DNA of 64,000 nucleotides from Anadara kagoshimensis (taxonomy: Eukaryota; Mollusca; Bivalvia; Arcoida; Arcidae). Within the stretch, counting starts at the first letter, position 1; the number at the start of each line of letters is the position of its first letter. The stretch covers positions 47,919,310-47,983,309 of the forward strand of contig CM037861.1 of the NCBI GenBank assembly GCA_021292105.1, in the 5' to 3' direction. The notes below the pieces were generated by a model. The model had not been told where the DNA came from and made no database searches. It saw nothing but the letters and a program-made list of their open reading frames with translations. A program made the position numbers and the translations under genes. Positions 45,320 to 57,345 of this stretch are shown in pieces.

Positions 45320-46679
45320 TAAACAACATTTATCTGTCCCCTTGATCTTTTATTAGGAATATTCATATACACCCTTCCAGAAATAGCCGGAAACTGGTTA
45401 TCGCTCTTGATATGACGTCACACCGGGAAGGCTATCTTTCGATCCTATCATCATGTACAGTATATTCACACAGTTCGAGTATCTGTTAGGTGTCATATGT
45501 AAGCTACAGGTGAGATGATAAACCGACAAAGCGAATATTACTTTAAATAAATTACAAATTATGAATGGGCTAATTAAACAAATTTTAAACACATAGATGA
45601 TCATCCGAAAAGACACTTAACATTGTAAAGGATTGTGTAGAATTTGTTGTAATTTCTTCAACAAAATAACAAGTTTTATTTTTACTAGAAAATTGCAATT
45701 TGTAAATGTTCAAATTTGAAAAATATAAAATACATGTACGTATATTTATTATATCTTGGACCAGTTAATTACCCTCAAGGACAATTGAAATTCATATTTT
45801 TATCTGACTGGAAATATTTTAATTTTTTAATCAAATTACTACAAACGTTCACCTTCCACTTTTTTATTATTAATTTTTATTTATTTTATAAAATCGGAAT
45901 TTTCATAAAACTTATTTACAAAATATTGATATAAATTAAACAATTCAGATACATAATTGGTAGTCAAAATAATTTGAAAACAAATTTTCCTGTGATTACA
46001 AATTAGCGACATCTTAAAGTTGTATTTAAAAATCATTGTTCAACGGATTAAACTTTAATTAAAGAAAGATCAGTTATTGCTAAAAGTGTTAAAGGTTCTG
46101 AAAATTTATTTTCAAAATTATTAATAAAAAATATTTAAAAAAACAACCACATTGAAATTTTGATTGTATGGTTAAAATTTCAGTCAAATTTATATAAATA
46201 ACAACTGATTCTAAGTAGAAATGATGGCATCCTTACCTGTGTTGACTTGAAAAATATGACTTTTAATTGGTTTCATTAATCCAATTTGCAATGAACAGGA
46301 AAATACAAGTACGGTTACCTCTCTAGATTATCTGATTACGAGATGAACAGGCAACACCTGATTATAATACACAGTGATAAATATTCGATTTATTCTCATT
46401 TAGTGTTGTATCACTGCTTTGGCAATATTATACTTATTTGTCAAAAAATCAAAAAGTATAAAAATGAAAATAAAAAAATAAATAACTTTTAATACTAATT
46501 ATGCGATGTTTATTATTATCAGATTATTTATCATCTTCAAACTGTAACACAAATACGTTAAGTTTTAAAATGTCGGATAAATAATTATCCCATGACTCGT
46601 TATAAATTTTTCGGATAGATAATTTGTTCGTTTATATAATTATTCACTGAGTTACAGAATACTTAAAATGCAATGTTTG

Positions 46680-46722
<43 letters not shown>

Positions 46723-47454
46723 TAAATAATTCTACCGACTGAGAATCTTCCGCGATTAACGAAAAGCTTAGGCTACTTCTGACACACCTGGATTCATTCA
46801 TGCATAAGCAAATTGTCCTTAGGTTGGACCGAAGCATTTTCTCTTCTGTAAATCAGGTAGTCAAAATCAGTGCCCTAATTAGTTCCGAATGACTGCCCAT
46901 GACTTGGTATTACAATATCAAATATGTCATGGAACAGTTATTATTATGTAACAATTAAAATGAATTTTTAAATTTTTTAATGAAAAAATATATTAATTTC
47001 AAATTATTTTTCAAGAACTCATGGAATAAAATACCAGCGATATGTAATTAAAATTTGAAATTTTATATTTAATTTTAAAACAATATTATATTGAGGGAAA
47101 ATACGAAATGCTAGTATTTCCTTTTCATAACTCCCTGTATGTCGTCACATTCTACTATCAATCATGGCACTCCCGCCAGGTGTCGCGATTTATCGGAAGG
47201 GTGTATAGAATGGTCTTACTAATACATAGGTAGTGTTAGATTTAAAATTCATAATTTATCCATACACAACGCTCAAACATACACCTTTCATTACTGTCTT
47301 AAACCCTCGACCACCGATTCTACACTGATACGGATTTCAGTGATTCCTATGACGCAGACGAAATACACACTAACTTGTCTTGCCTACAAATAAATGAACT
47401 GACTCATCAAAAATAATCAAATTAAAGGTCAAGCGGGCAGATTGGTGCTGTTTA
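45320..47454. mobile_element. inverted-repeat element, family T, long copy (2.1 kb)
   Basis: Left TAAACAACATTTATCTGTCC, then CCTTGATCTTTTA. The right end, inverted, is TAAACAGCACCAATCTGCCC, then GCTTGACCTTTAA. A second inverted pair, TACACCCTTCC, lies inside at 45369 and near 47195. The 2.1 kb hold no long frame, so it is nonautonomous or decayed. Confidence 0.6.
46682..46719 (+). repeat. (TC)n microsatellite
   Basis: 19 TC units. Confidence 0.95.
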
Positions 47455-47542
47455 TACATATAAGGGATTATCATGGTAGTGTGTCTTGACGAGGTCGTAT
47501 TTCATATAGTAACCAGCGGCCTGATTATATGTGTATGCAAAC

Positions 47543-47640
47543 TTGGAGCGCCAAAGGCGCGACCACGCTAGGGGGTTTCCGGGGGCATGCTCCCCCGAAA
47601 ATTTTTAAATCTATATGCTTCAAAATGCATTTTGAGACAG
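47543..47640 (+). repeat. GC-rich widespread repeat core (CGCTAGGGGG, CCGGGGGCATGCTCCCCC)
   Basis: TTGGAGCGCCAAAGGCGC, CCACGCTAGGGGGTTTCC and GGGGGCATGCTCCCCCG, then AAAATTTTTAAATCT. I know this pattern as a repeat found in many invertebrate genomes, from memory. It is the GC-richest spot in the region and can pair GGGGG with CCCCC across CATGCT. Confidence 0.55.
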
Positions 47641-48038
47641 ATATATAATACATTCTCGTGTTAAATTTTTAATACAAATTGGAGATTAATTAAAAATTTA
47701 AATATTTGGATCCTACTGATCTTTGGGAGTGGAAGGTTGGGTACCAGGTTTAATCACACATGTTCTCTGCGTTTGTATCATAGATTCACCATTCCTGACT
47801 GCTCAGGATAAGTTAAATATTATTGAATTGGGGTAAAACACAATTCAATCTTATCCAATCCAGTCTATGTTTTGTGCGAATATTTGAGACGAAAAAATAA
47901 AAAAAAAGATATTGGGTCACTGACCATTGTCTACGGAATAACCCTCAAACTACAGACTGTTTACTGAAACTTTAAAGTTTAAGATTATAAGAGTGCAAAC
48001 CGATAACGGCTCCATACAAACTAGCCGGAAAATTTGGA

Positions 48039-48069
<31 letters not shown>

Positions 48070-48084
48070 CTCTCTCTCTCTCTC
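48039..48084 (+). repeat. (AC)n-(CT)n microsatellite
   Basis: AC at 48039-48066, CT at 48066-48084. Confidence 0.95.
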
Positions 48085-49059
48085 ATACTCTTTTCTATTT
48101 TAAAATAGTTTTGTGACCAATTTATGTGTACGCACTTGCGTTTTTGCGTATAGGGCAGTACGCCACTGGTAACCGTCATCATTTAGCGTATATTTGCATC
48201 GGCTAATTACAGGCATTACGCAACACTTCCATCGATTTGTATCACTTTTATAACTTTTTGTTAGCAAGAAGAAATTGTTCATATAAATATATTTAGAAAG
48301 ATTGCGCAATAAGAACTAAAACCACATCTTATCAGTGCTCGATCAGGAAATTTCCTATGATGCCCCCCTTTTTATAATCACATTTAAAATTGGTTTTTCC
48401 AATGAGTCATTGACACAGATACGTTTATTTTTATCGTGAGCTCAAAATACAATATCTAAGTAAACAGTAAACTGATACCGTATGTATTATCTAATACACT
48501 GCAAATTTTATATAACTGACTGTGTTGACAACTATTAAGATTTAAATCACTTTCATTTATGACTTTTTGTTCAATACAAAATTAAAAAGAACTATAGTAT
48601 AAAATATTGGGCTTTGCTGCTGATCTTTGAACTCTGTAAATACACCATATAAAACAGAATAAAATGTAAATAAGTATACAAGCTTTATATCGTACACTTG
48701 TATTTTTAGCTGACAGTATATACCCAAACTTTGCAGCAGGACAAAACACCACAAATTTCCAATATAGTACACTGGTTTCGAACAACAACACTGATAAAAA
48801 GAACAAAGATTACAGGTAAAAGGAAATGGGAATTGGTGGAAAAAAACTTAAGAATATCAGTGATAAGGAAGAAATAACTCCTTGGTTCGCTTTTATATCA
48901 GACTTCATATTTTTCGTTTATCCATGAAAACATTTTGGGGTTTTTCTCTGCTAGTCCACGCATACAATAAAAAAACAATACCTCTTTTACGATTTAAAAT
49001 TAGTAAACTCAATAAATGTTCCAGTCACAAGTAGAATTACACATTGTGCCGATGTTAAT
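48085..49059. other. AT-rich stretch, no gene recognised
   Basis: Overlapping minus-strand frames near 48557-48806 have no family resemblance. Confidence 0.45.
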
Positions 49060-49230
49060 ATTACAGCACTAGACGGTCGTTTCGGAATACAATTCCGCGT
49101 CAGTAGTGTTTAGACTAACATTTTGAAACTAAAATCAAGAAGTCGAAAAAATTTCCAAAGGACCATATATATTAAACAAAATATAGCTAAGGAAATACTT
49201 TGAAGTGATTTTATGGGTTTATGCAATGAT
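49060..49230 (+). repeat. dispersed repeat family N, copy 7
   Basis: CAGCACTAGACGGTCGTTTC and CGTCAGTAGTGTTTAGAC, then ATAGCTAAGGAAATACTTTG. Confidence 0.7.
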
Positions 49231-49769
49231 TTTTCTGCAAAGTTTTTTTTCAGATCGAAGTACTTTCCTGTGTAACCACCACTTGTTTTACTTTTGACCG
49301 AAAAAGACGACATCAAGTTCTTTTAAACAGTTATGTGAAAAATATTTTTTCATAGAATTTTATAAGTGGTGATACAATAAAAGTATTTAATCCTGAGGTT
49401 GAAAAGAAAGAAAAATTATATAAGACAGTACTAAATAACTTTTAAGCATGTGAGGAATACATTCAATCAATACAAGGTTGGTTGGTTGGTTAGGATATAA
49501 GTAAACATCTCTTTCTATACGGAACAATAGATGTTGGGCTAACAGGAATAAACCATTTAAAGTTCAAGTGTCTTTCAGGGAATAAATCTGGGGGTATTAT
49601 ATATTTACAATGTTTATTTAGACTCTGGTAATCGGTATCTGATTTTTTTATGGTTAAATTGTACGGAATTTGTTGGGTTTTTTTAAATATGTCATAAATA
49701 TAGTCTCGAGTTCGGATTGTATAACATTCAGCATGTGTTAAGTGCGTGCTGCTTAAACGGAGTTATTTA

Positions 49770-49905
49770 CATAGACATGTATGCTAAAATACTGTAGGTA
49801 TTGACAAAATTATCATTTTGATATGTAGCTAAAGGTCGTGGTTCAAAGGTCAAGGTCACAAATGCAAATCCTAAAATGATAATTTTTTTAAAAACTATAA
49901 ACGTT
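49770..49905 (+). repeat. solitary diverged copy of the 145-bp tandem unit
   Basis: GACATGTATGCTAAAATACT, GTAGGTATTGACAAAATTAT, AAAGGTCGTGGTTCAAAGGT and CAAGGTCACAAATGCAAA match the 22.5-23.7 kb unit in order. Confidence 0.7.
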
Positions 49906-49984
49906 TGAGCATAAATGAAGATTTTGACATTTGGGTTTCAGTCGTTTTTTAAAAAAAATATTTCTAGATTTACTTGACTTCATT

Positions 49985-50600
49985 CCATCTCTACTGGTGG
50001 AGAATTGAGCCAAATATCTTTCCTCTCTAGTCATTTCTATTACTCGCTAGCGTACCTGCCTCTTCCCGGGTAATCATTCCATGCTCATTTTATAGACCTG
50101 CGCCAGGTCCCTTTTGGCCGCCCTCTTTTCCTCTTTTCGTCGGCTGGTTGTCATGGATGTTCGGTGTTACTCATCCGCAGTACATGTACCAACCATCTCC
50201 ATCTTCAAATTTTACTTGTTTACTAATTGTTGTAGTTGCTGTTCGTTTCCTGATCTCTTTGTTCTTAGTTTTCAATGGCCAATGAATTTTAAGCATCCTA
50301 AGGAATCATTTGTCACAGTGTTGGAATGTATCCATCAGGTTCTTGTCAATCTTTGTCACTCTCCAGGTTTTACACCCATACAACAGTACTGCAACTACGT
50401 TGGATTTGTAAATCTAGTCTAGTTACTGTAATGACTTCTGTTCCATACTTTCCTCAGTTCATTGAATGCTACTCTTGCCTCCTTCCCAATCCCAGCCTTG
50501 ATGTCATAATCCGCCCATCTTGTGCTGCTGACTATAGCGCCAAGATCAACAAAACTGTCCACTTCTTCAATATCCAGCTAGCCATTATTTATTAGGTACA
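49985..50600 (-). pseudogene. decayed LINE, C-terminal part of reverse-transcriptase protein
   Basis: Minus strand. From 50600 downward it reads IEEVDSFVDLGAIVSS, DYDIKAGIGKEARVAFNELR and then KVWNRSHYS. In other frames AVLLYGCKTWRVTKI-like residues, LRRMLKI and WPL follow, and near 50170-50000 RWLxHVLRMSNTEHPW and KRGRPKGTW. This is the order of the post-RT region of non-LTR retrotransposons of the RTE/CR1-like type. Frame changes and stops break it. The overlapping plus-strand frames at 50114-50595 are its mirror. Confidence 0.75.
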
Positions 50601-50879
50601 TCGGACCACTTGTTTTATAAATAAATTCGTGAACGCAATTTATTTGGTACAAAAATCCGGTAATGAATGAATTTCCAAAACGTGCCAACCTTAAATTGGT
50701 TCGATTCAGCTAATTCCTTTAATGGTAAATTAAAGCGACTGTGTACACTCATAAAAAAGTCAACAGATTCTAATGTTTTCATCTTTGTTATAATTTGTCA
50801 ATGAAAAGAAAGTTGACACACTACCAGTAGGCTCTACTCACCAATGCTCTAAGCAGAAACTACTCTAATAAAAAAACAA

Positions 50880-51310
50880 ACATACTAATTCATGTCCGAA
50901 CTACAATCTAGAAGCAAAATAAAACTTGAAACTGACAAGTTTATTAGGTTAAACACGCGAACTTCTACCAGGGAAGTGAGGTCGGGTACTCCGGAAGGAT
51001 AAGTACCTCCTGTTTAGCTAGCTACACCTGCCACGTGTGTAATCAAAATTGTGAGTGAAAGGAACATGAAATTATGGGACGTCAAATATATCCAGTGCAA
51101 TCCTGAACACAGAGACATCATACTTATCAAAAATACTGTGATGATGGCCATAAAACTTTCAGCCTTGATAACCCTAGGTTTGCAATATCCCTATCCCTGG
51201 TTCAACAGTTTATTTGTAAGCAGGTTGCTCCCAAAATAGCTTGGACAGAAAAAGGAAAGTTGACAATAGAAAAATTGAAGTCATTATGTTTGTGATACAG
51301 TTTCAAATGT
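50880..51310 (-). repeat. retroelement 3' fragment, family R, copy 8 (longest coding remnant)
   Basis: Minus strand. The far 5' end encodes KRLHLKLYHKHNDFNFSIVN and FPF, then jumps by a deletion to LLTNKLL. A KKFYGHHHSIFDKYDVSV block and the 3' module follow, ending at 50880. The first peptide is a known motif of a bivalve and fish reverse-transcriptase family (KRDDFNFxIVNFP), which identifies family R. Upstream, a 146-codon frame to 51642 contains it, but its first two thirds are not recognised. Confidence 0.72.
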
Positions 51311-52710
51311 AGCCTTTTGTGGACGTCATGGTAATGCTCCGCCGGGTATGAATGAGACTGTGACCAACTTTTCATGAAACTATTACACTGAATCAATCGC
51401 CCTTGTCTATGTGATGTCCCCATTTGCAGTTGAGTAGTTGAGTTATGGTTGTTCTGTGGATGGCATAATCGACCATTAACGGCATTTTCTCTAATAATTC
51501 GAAAAAATAAACATTGTACATGGTTTGTTGAAAGACGCTGCCACATATCGTCCATTTTCTTGTAACTGATTGAAGTCATATTTGAGAGTAAAACGGTCAG
51601 ATCTTGAACTAATGCGTTGGTATAACAACCAACCATCAACAAATAGTCTGTTTGCCAATAAAACTTGTTCTGGTTGATGTAAAATTAAAACAATAATGGG
51701 TCATGAGTATGACCTGTTTGGTGCCTGATGTGGCTGGATTCTGGTGGATTACGGCCCTTGGGTACTAATGACTAGTATGACTCATTTTGGAAATCGGCAA
51801 TCTACTTCTTTATTGTAGAGATTGGTCAAAATTTTCCTGTGATACCCCTTGACGAACTTCTGGCTAAAGTCCAATATGATCCATTGAGTTGAGATCACCC
51901 GCAAGGTCCAAATGAGACGTGACTGGCACTGTTTATACGATATTCGCAATGTGCATCAGTCTTTTTTGCAGTAGGACCGAAAAGGTTTAGTTGCACATGA
52001 AGTAAACTTTAAAATTAATCCATTCCCATAGTTATGCATCAGTGGCCATAATCCATTTCTGATTCGATCTTGAACGAAAGCCATTTCTTTGATAAAATCG
52101 TGTCGGTCCATAAACTATTTCAGCTTTTTATTGCGATCTGTGATGATCTTGGTTTAAGATGTTGCCTGTTTAAAAACTGACAAAATTCACTGTTAATTTA
52201 GAGGAATATCATGAAACTACGCACAGCTTATTGGCAGTACTTTTATGTAGGTTAAAACAAATGATGATTGAGTAAGTGATACACTAATGCAGGAGATCTA
52301 CTCAGTAAATGGAAGAAGATCACCAAAATAGTCGTGTCTTTAGGTTACTTACAAAGATCAAACTATTGTGTTTTATTTACAGAATCGGGGTATTATCCAT
52401 CTGAAAACGATTCTAGCTAGTTTTGACTGCTATAACAATAAGGTTACGGTGGGTACCGCGTCATGTTGCTTTAATACTGTGTGCAAAAGCTGTTGTCGTA
52501 TGGTCTGAGGTTTCGCTTGGAAAACAAATTTGATAAATCATTTTAATATAATGTAATTTAATCGAATACAAACTACAACTGTAATTTTTTTTACAAAATT
52601 GTATTCGCGTCGTAAAGAAAATTAAAACTTTTCCCTTTTTAAAGACTTTTTAGGCTGTAATATAATAAGGAAGTAAGAAATGTATTTTTCGAATTGAATT
52701 TTACGTTCGT
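51311..52710. other. possible upstream part of the family R copy; otherwise nothing recognised
   Basis: If the copy at 50880-51310 is a longer insertion its body should be here, but I could not recognise catalytic reverse-transcriptase motifs in any frame. Confidence 0.3.
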
Positions 52711-52928
52711 ATAGTACAGACTTTACAAAAAAATTTAACACCTAGACAACGAAAAGGAGTCGAAATTCGGCTCCCGAGTGACTGATAGGAATAACTATAG
52801 CTAGTGTCGGAAAAACTGCCGAGATGAATAGCAGCTAAGCTAAAACTGTCGAGATGTAGCTAATGAGAGATCGAGGTGAACTGGCTATAAATAGATAACA
52901 TAGAGTTAAATTTTTGACTGGTCTGAAC
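52711..52928. mobile_element. MITE, family P, copy 6 (diverged)
   Basis: Left TAGTACAGACTTTACAAAAA then TTTAACACC. Right TTAAATTTTTGACTGGTCTG. The interior has ACGAAAAGGAGTCGAAATTC and CGAGATG repeats. Confidence 0.6.
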
Positions 52929-53479
52929 CACAATGTATCTGTTTTCGGATATTGGGTCTTTTCTTTACGACAATATGATTTCCGTCTCACGCAACTAAGT
53001 ACCCATATTTTAAGGAAATTGGTATTCTCTGATTTCCCAAATTTACCGTGTGTTTGTCAACAAACTATGAGTTCATACATAGGCAAAATATTGAATTCTT
53101 AGATAACGTCATTTAAAACCCATATCAGATGTAAGTATTTGTGTTAAATAATTATGTCATTACTTATTAATAGGGTATGATATTTTACAGGAGAGAGACG
53201 GGAAATTTAAACTTAATTGAAACAGTATAAAAATCTGTGGAATCGGTGCCAATTCCGATAAACTGTATATATGTCTCATGAAATGTGCTTAGGTAAGTTT
53301 AAACAATTTTACGTATGCATTGAATAGAATTAACCATTAATTATGATTATTAATGTGAGTTGTATGCATACATGCAATAGTGAATTAATTTTTTAACAAA
53401 TTATTAACATGACTAATTGCTAAGTAGAATTTCATTTAGAAACGAATCGTGATGAATATGTTTATGCATCCCAAATTAT
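52929..53479. other. AT-rich stretch, no gene recognised
   Basis: No repeat or gene recognised. Confidence 0.45.
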
Positions 53480-53672
53480 TTCAAGAGTTCCATGTTCTTT
53501 TCATTCTCGATTTTGATTTTACAAGTGAAGGATGCGGCTAGCTAGGCAGGTTTTCCAGAGCACTCGACCTGACTTCCCTGCTGGAAGTTCTTCTGTTCAT
53601 CTTCATTTGTCATTTTTCATTTTTTGAGATTGTGATTTAGACTTATAAAGGTTATTTGTTTTGATGGCATGT
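53480..53672 (+). repeat. retroelement 3' fragment, family R, copy 9
   Basis: From GAGTTCCATGTTCTTTTCAT through CCTGACTTCCCTGCTGGAAG to the degraded tail TTATTTGTTTTGATGG. It faces copy 10 tail to tail 110 bases away. Confidence 0.65.
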
Positions 53673-53784
53673 TTATCTAAGTATCTATCGACCGATATAT
53701 AGCATACATGTATTAACGGATCAAAACTTACTTAAATGCTCGCATTCCCCATTTGCAATAACTTATGCAATTACTCTGTATCAG

Positions 53785-54185
53785 CATAAATCAAAAACAA
53801 ACATACTAATCCATGTCCGAACCACAATCAAGAAGCAAAGTAAAAACTTTGGAAGTGACAAGTTTAGTTAGACACACACATGAACTTCCACAAGGGAAGT
53901 GAACCGGAGGGTGCTCTAGAAGTGTAAGTACCTGTTGTTTAGCTAGCAACACCCGCCACGTGTGTGATCAAAATTGTGTGAAAGGAACATGGAACTATTC
54001 GACGTCAGATATATCCAGGGCAATCCTGGACACAGAGACATCATGCAATACTTTGAACACGGCCAAAAACTTTTTGAGGACCTTGTTAAGCCTAGATTTG
54101 CAACATCTCTAGGTCAACAATTTATTTGTAAGCAGGCTACTTCGTTGTACAAAGTAGTGAGCACAAGCTTTACCATAGCGTATTA
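53785..54185 (-). repeat. retroelement 3' fragment, family R, copy 10 (longest full-module copy)
   Basis: On the minus strand the 5' end encodes RYGKACAHYFVQRSSLLTNK, in the right order before LL and VLKKF, then VSVSRIALDISDVE and the full 3' module, ending ATTAGTATGTTTGTTTTTGA. The best copy for the family's 3' end. Confidence 0.78.
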
Positions 54186-55589
54186 ATTGGCAAACAAATG
54201 CATCAGAAGCAGGAGAAGCATTTAAATACGATAATAGACAACATACATGTATATGAAAAGCATAAGTAATTTCGGAATGAAAAAATCATTGCCACAATAA
54301 TATACCACATTGTCTTTAATCACACTATTTCACTGTTATTCTTTTTCCATTTAGTTCTGTCATGTGCTGATTTTGAATTTCTTTTAAAATAATGCATTCA
54401 AAATCAGCACTTGTCATTTGCTAATTTTGAATGCATTATTTTTATTAAAATTAAAAATCAGCAAATTACAGTACTGTTAGAAATAAAAAATACTGTATTG
54501 TTTTCATATTTTTATTTATTTATTTATTTATTTATTTGTTTGTTTGGGTTTTTTAAATCTAATATCGATCCCAACATTTATTTTGACCCCACTTTAACTC
54601 ATTTCTTAAACATCTAGTGGTCATGAATGGTAATTTACGGTTATTATGTTAGTTTAAGTTGACATAAATTATTTTCTGAGAAACATATTATGCTCTTCAT
54701 AATTCACCTAGTATACCTTAATATAAATAAACACCTGCATCATTTAAAGCTTTAATCGCAGCGCAAAAAGGTAAGTTCATATTTTAATATTAACTTATAA
54801 CATCTATTTCTCAAATAATTGATTTTAACTTGTGTACAAACTCGCTTATATAATCTAGTGTACCTGTGAAAATAGGCATCATTGAATGCAGTTTTAAAAA
54901 AATCAAAGATAATTTTTAATATCAGTCAATGGTAAAGTCAGTTTGCCTCAAAATAAGGCTGTAATGAAAATCTGAAAAAATAATGAAAAATGAAAACTTG
55001 AAAAAATAATAAAAATTAAATTTTCAGTTTTTGCTAAAAAAATTAATTTTTTTCTCATGTACAGTCGTGATAATTTGACAATTCAGTCAAATAGAAGTTA
55101 TCTAATATGACACTTGGGCACGTTAAAGTGAACGAGGTCGTTGTCGTGTACTGACATAAGATTTAATTTTTAAATATTTATGACTCCTGAACTTTCAGGG
55201 AAATAACAAAATTCTTAGTATTTACAAACTTCCATGAATTACAAAATTCCCGGTAACTTGATTGATATATATTTAGATACGGTACAAAATAATTAGTGCG
55301 TTAAATATGCACCTGTCGTATACATAACATTATGTAAATACAGAACTCGTGTAATATAACTCTAATATGATTTAAATACATCTACCTGTATGTCAAAAAT
55401 ATTCATTCAGATCATTTTTAATTTGTTTTCGGCTGTGGTTAAAATGTTCTAATGGGGAAATTACTAGTTGACTGTATATTACGTATACCGAGTGGGGTTT
55501 TTAAATTTCTCGTTTAACTCTAGATTTTGAGGTTTTGTTGGGGTTGTTTTCAAAGTTTCGCACCACTGGAGCTGTAAGTAATGTAATCA
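54186..55589. other. AT-rich stretch, no gene recognised
   Basis: A (TTTA)n stretch lies near 54505-54540. Two AATCAGCA(C/A)-type repeats around 54365-54475 form an imperfect inverted repeat. No gene. Confidence 0.4.
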
Positions 55590-55790
55590 TCAAAAACAAA
55601 AATACTGGTGCCTGTCCCAATCACAATCCCAAGGCAAAATAAACAATTTGAAACGACAGCTTAAGTGAAACATGTGAACTTTCATCAGCGAAGTGAGGTC
55701 GGGAGCTCCGGAAGGGTAGGTACCTTCTGTTGAGCTAGCTACATCCGCCACGTGTGTACTCAAAATTAAGAATGAAAGAAACATGGAGCG
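55590..55790 (-). repeat. retroelement 3' fragment, family R, copy 11
   Basis: AAAAACAAAAATACTGGTGC, GAAGTGAGGTCGGGAGCTCC and GGAAGGGTAGGTACCTTCTG, in minus orientation. Confidence 0.7.
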
Positions 55791-56097
55791 TTTAGAAACT
55801 GAAATATTTTCTTACATGTGTTCCTGCTAATTTTTCGACATTTTAACTCGCCTCGTATAATGTATAGATAGCATTTTCTTAGCAACACGAATATTTTGAT
55901 TTCACAATCGTATGTTCAGAGAGAGAGAGACTTGAGAACAAACATTTTTTTCGAGGCTTATTTAAAAATCCAAACATTTTAAAAGTTCCTCTTTTATTTT
56001 CCAGTTATAACGCTGCCAAAAATCTAATTGATTGTGGAATTCAAATACCGGTTTATGTATACAATTGGGCTAAATTGTTGATATGTATGTATAAAAT

Positions 56098-56225
56098 ATA
56101 AACAAGAGGTATTTACCCTTCCGGAGCACCGGGTAGAGGTTAACGCATCTAACTTAACTTGCCAGTTTCAGTTTTCAATTTGCTTTTAGATTGTACTTCG
56201 GTCATGGTTTAGTATGGCTTTTTAT
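56098..56225 (+). repeat. retroelement 3' fragment, family R, copy 12 (short)
   Basis: CAAGAGGTATTTACCCTTCC and GGAGCACCGGGTAGAGGTTA, then TTAGTATGGCTTTTTATG. Confidence 0.6.
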
Positions 56226-56734
56226 GTATCTTAGCTTGTATTTTCTCTATAAATCTCTAAAGACGTATTCCAGTAGGAAAATATGATCAAATTGACAAAC
56301 GCGTCGTTGTACTCGGTGATATTGTAAAGGGGTTATTTGTGCTTCCTGTTGTCATAGCAAATATACAGCTCATTCCACAAAGAAACGTCAACCCCTAATT
56401 TCCATAAAGAAACGTCACCGCTAATACAATCTTAGACAGAACAAAAAACAAATACAACAAATACATTTCATTCCATTTAGAATTAATGTACTGAGAATCA
56501 ATATATATTTGCTAATTAGCCTAGAAATCATGGAATAAAGTTATCTGTAACATTGCTGTAAAATACATTTTCCAATTTTTAACATAGAATTCAATGGGTT
56601 GAGGTTCAAATAATGTTCTACATAGTGGGTTTTGTTTTTGTGTTTCGCATAACATTTTGTATCAAATAATGAAATTTTGAGGTTTTTTTGAATAGCAGAA
56701 TAATAACAACCGAAAACTGAATAAAAATTATTAC

Positions 56735-56775
56735 TTATTTTGCAGCACCAGACAGCCGTTTCGCAATAAAAAAAT
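56735..56775 (+). repeat. dispersed repeat family N, copy 8 (start only)
   Basis: TTGCAGCACCAGACAGCCGT then TTCGCAATA. The rest is missing. Confidence 0.5.
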
Positions 56776-56904
56776 TAGAAAATTATAAAATGTCAAAATC
56801 GCGGGCGCGCACTTGATTTTCATATTTTATACTTGGGAGGAAAAGTAGCCTGCAGGTACATAATAATTAAAAATTTAATGGTAACAATATATAACTTTTA
56901 ACAG

Positions 56905-57085
56905 AGAATTAATGCGATGTAATACCATGTAATGCTTAAATTACATGCATTTTTGTCAATGTAATGCATTACATTACAATTGCATGTAATGCAAAAATAG
57001 AGGCATTACACATTACATGCATTACTTGGGGAAAGGCAATTCATTACAGGGCATTACAATTACAATTTAGCATTACCCCATGGTT
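56905..57085. repeat. TGTAATGCATTACA palindrome cluster
   Basis: Variants of TGTAATG and CATTACA occur at least ten times in about 180 bases on both strands, with the near-palindrome TGTAATGCATTACATTACA at about 56960. Similar simple repeats occur in other animals. Confidence 0.85.
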
Positions 57086-57229
57086 GGCCGTTAGCACATA
57101 TTTTCTACTTGTCTTCAAAATTTGGTCAGATATATATATAGGTCGATGCAATTAATATATGCATATTATGGTTACTAGTTTTAATTAATTGACAATAGCT
57201 AAAATTTTAATAATCTTTTTTTTAAAATA

Positions 57230-57345
57230 AGATGAGAAAAGAAAATTTGATGTAATATTTGACTGCTCTGGGGTATTTAGCCTAAAGTTCAACTTTTTAA
57301 GGTTTGAAAATAATAGATGGTGACATGGATTTTCAGGTATTGATA
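57230..57345 (+). repeat. fragment related to the 22-kb hairpin-ended element
   Basis: TTTGATGTAATATTTGACTG, GGGTATTTAGCCTAAAG and GACATGGATTTTCAG match 22340-22520 in order, with gaps. Confidence 0.5.

Noticed and set aside
50114-50595. Two overlapping plus-strand frames
   Set aside because: They are the antisense of the decayed LINE at 49985-50600, which has recognisable motifs on the minus strand.
51202-51642. 146-codon minus-strand frame as a host gene
   Set aside because: Its end carries the retroelement KLYHKHNDFNFSIVNFPF motif and continues into family R, so it belongs at least partly to the retroelement. The remainder is unrecognised.
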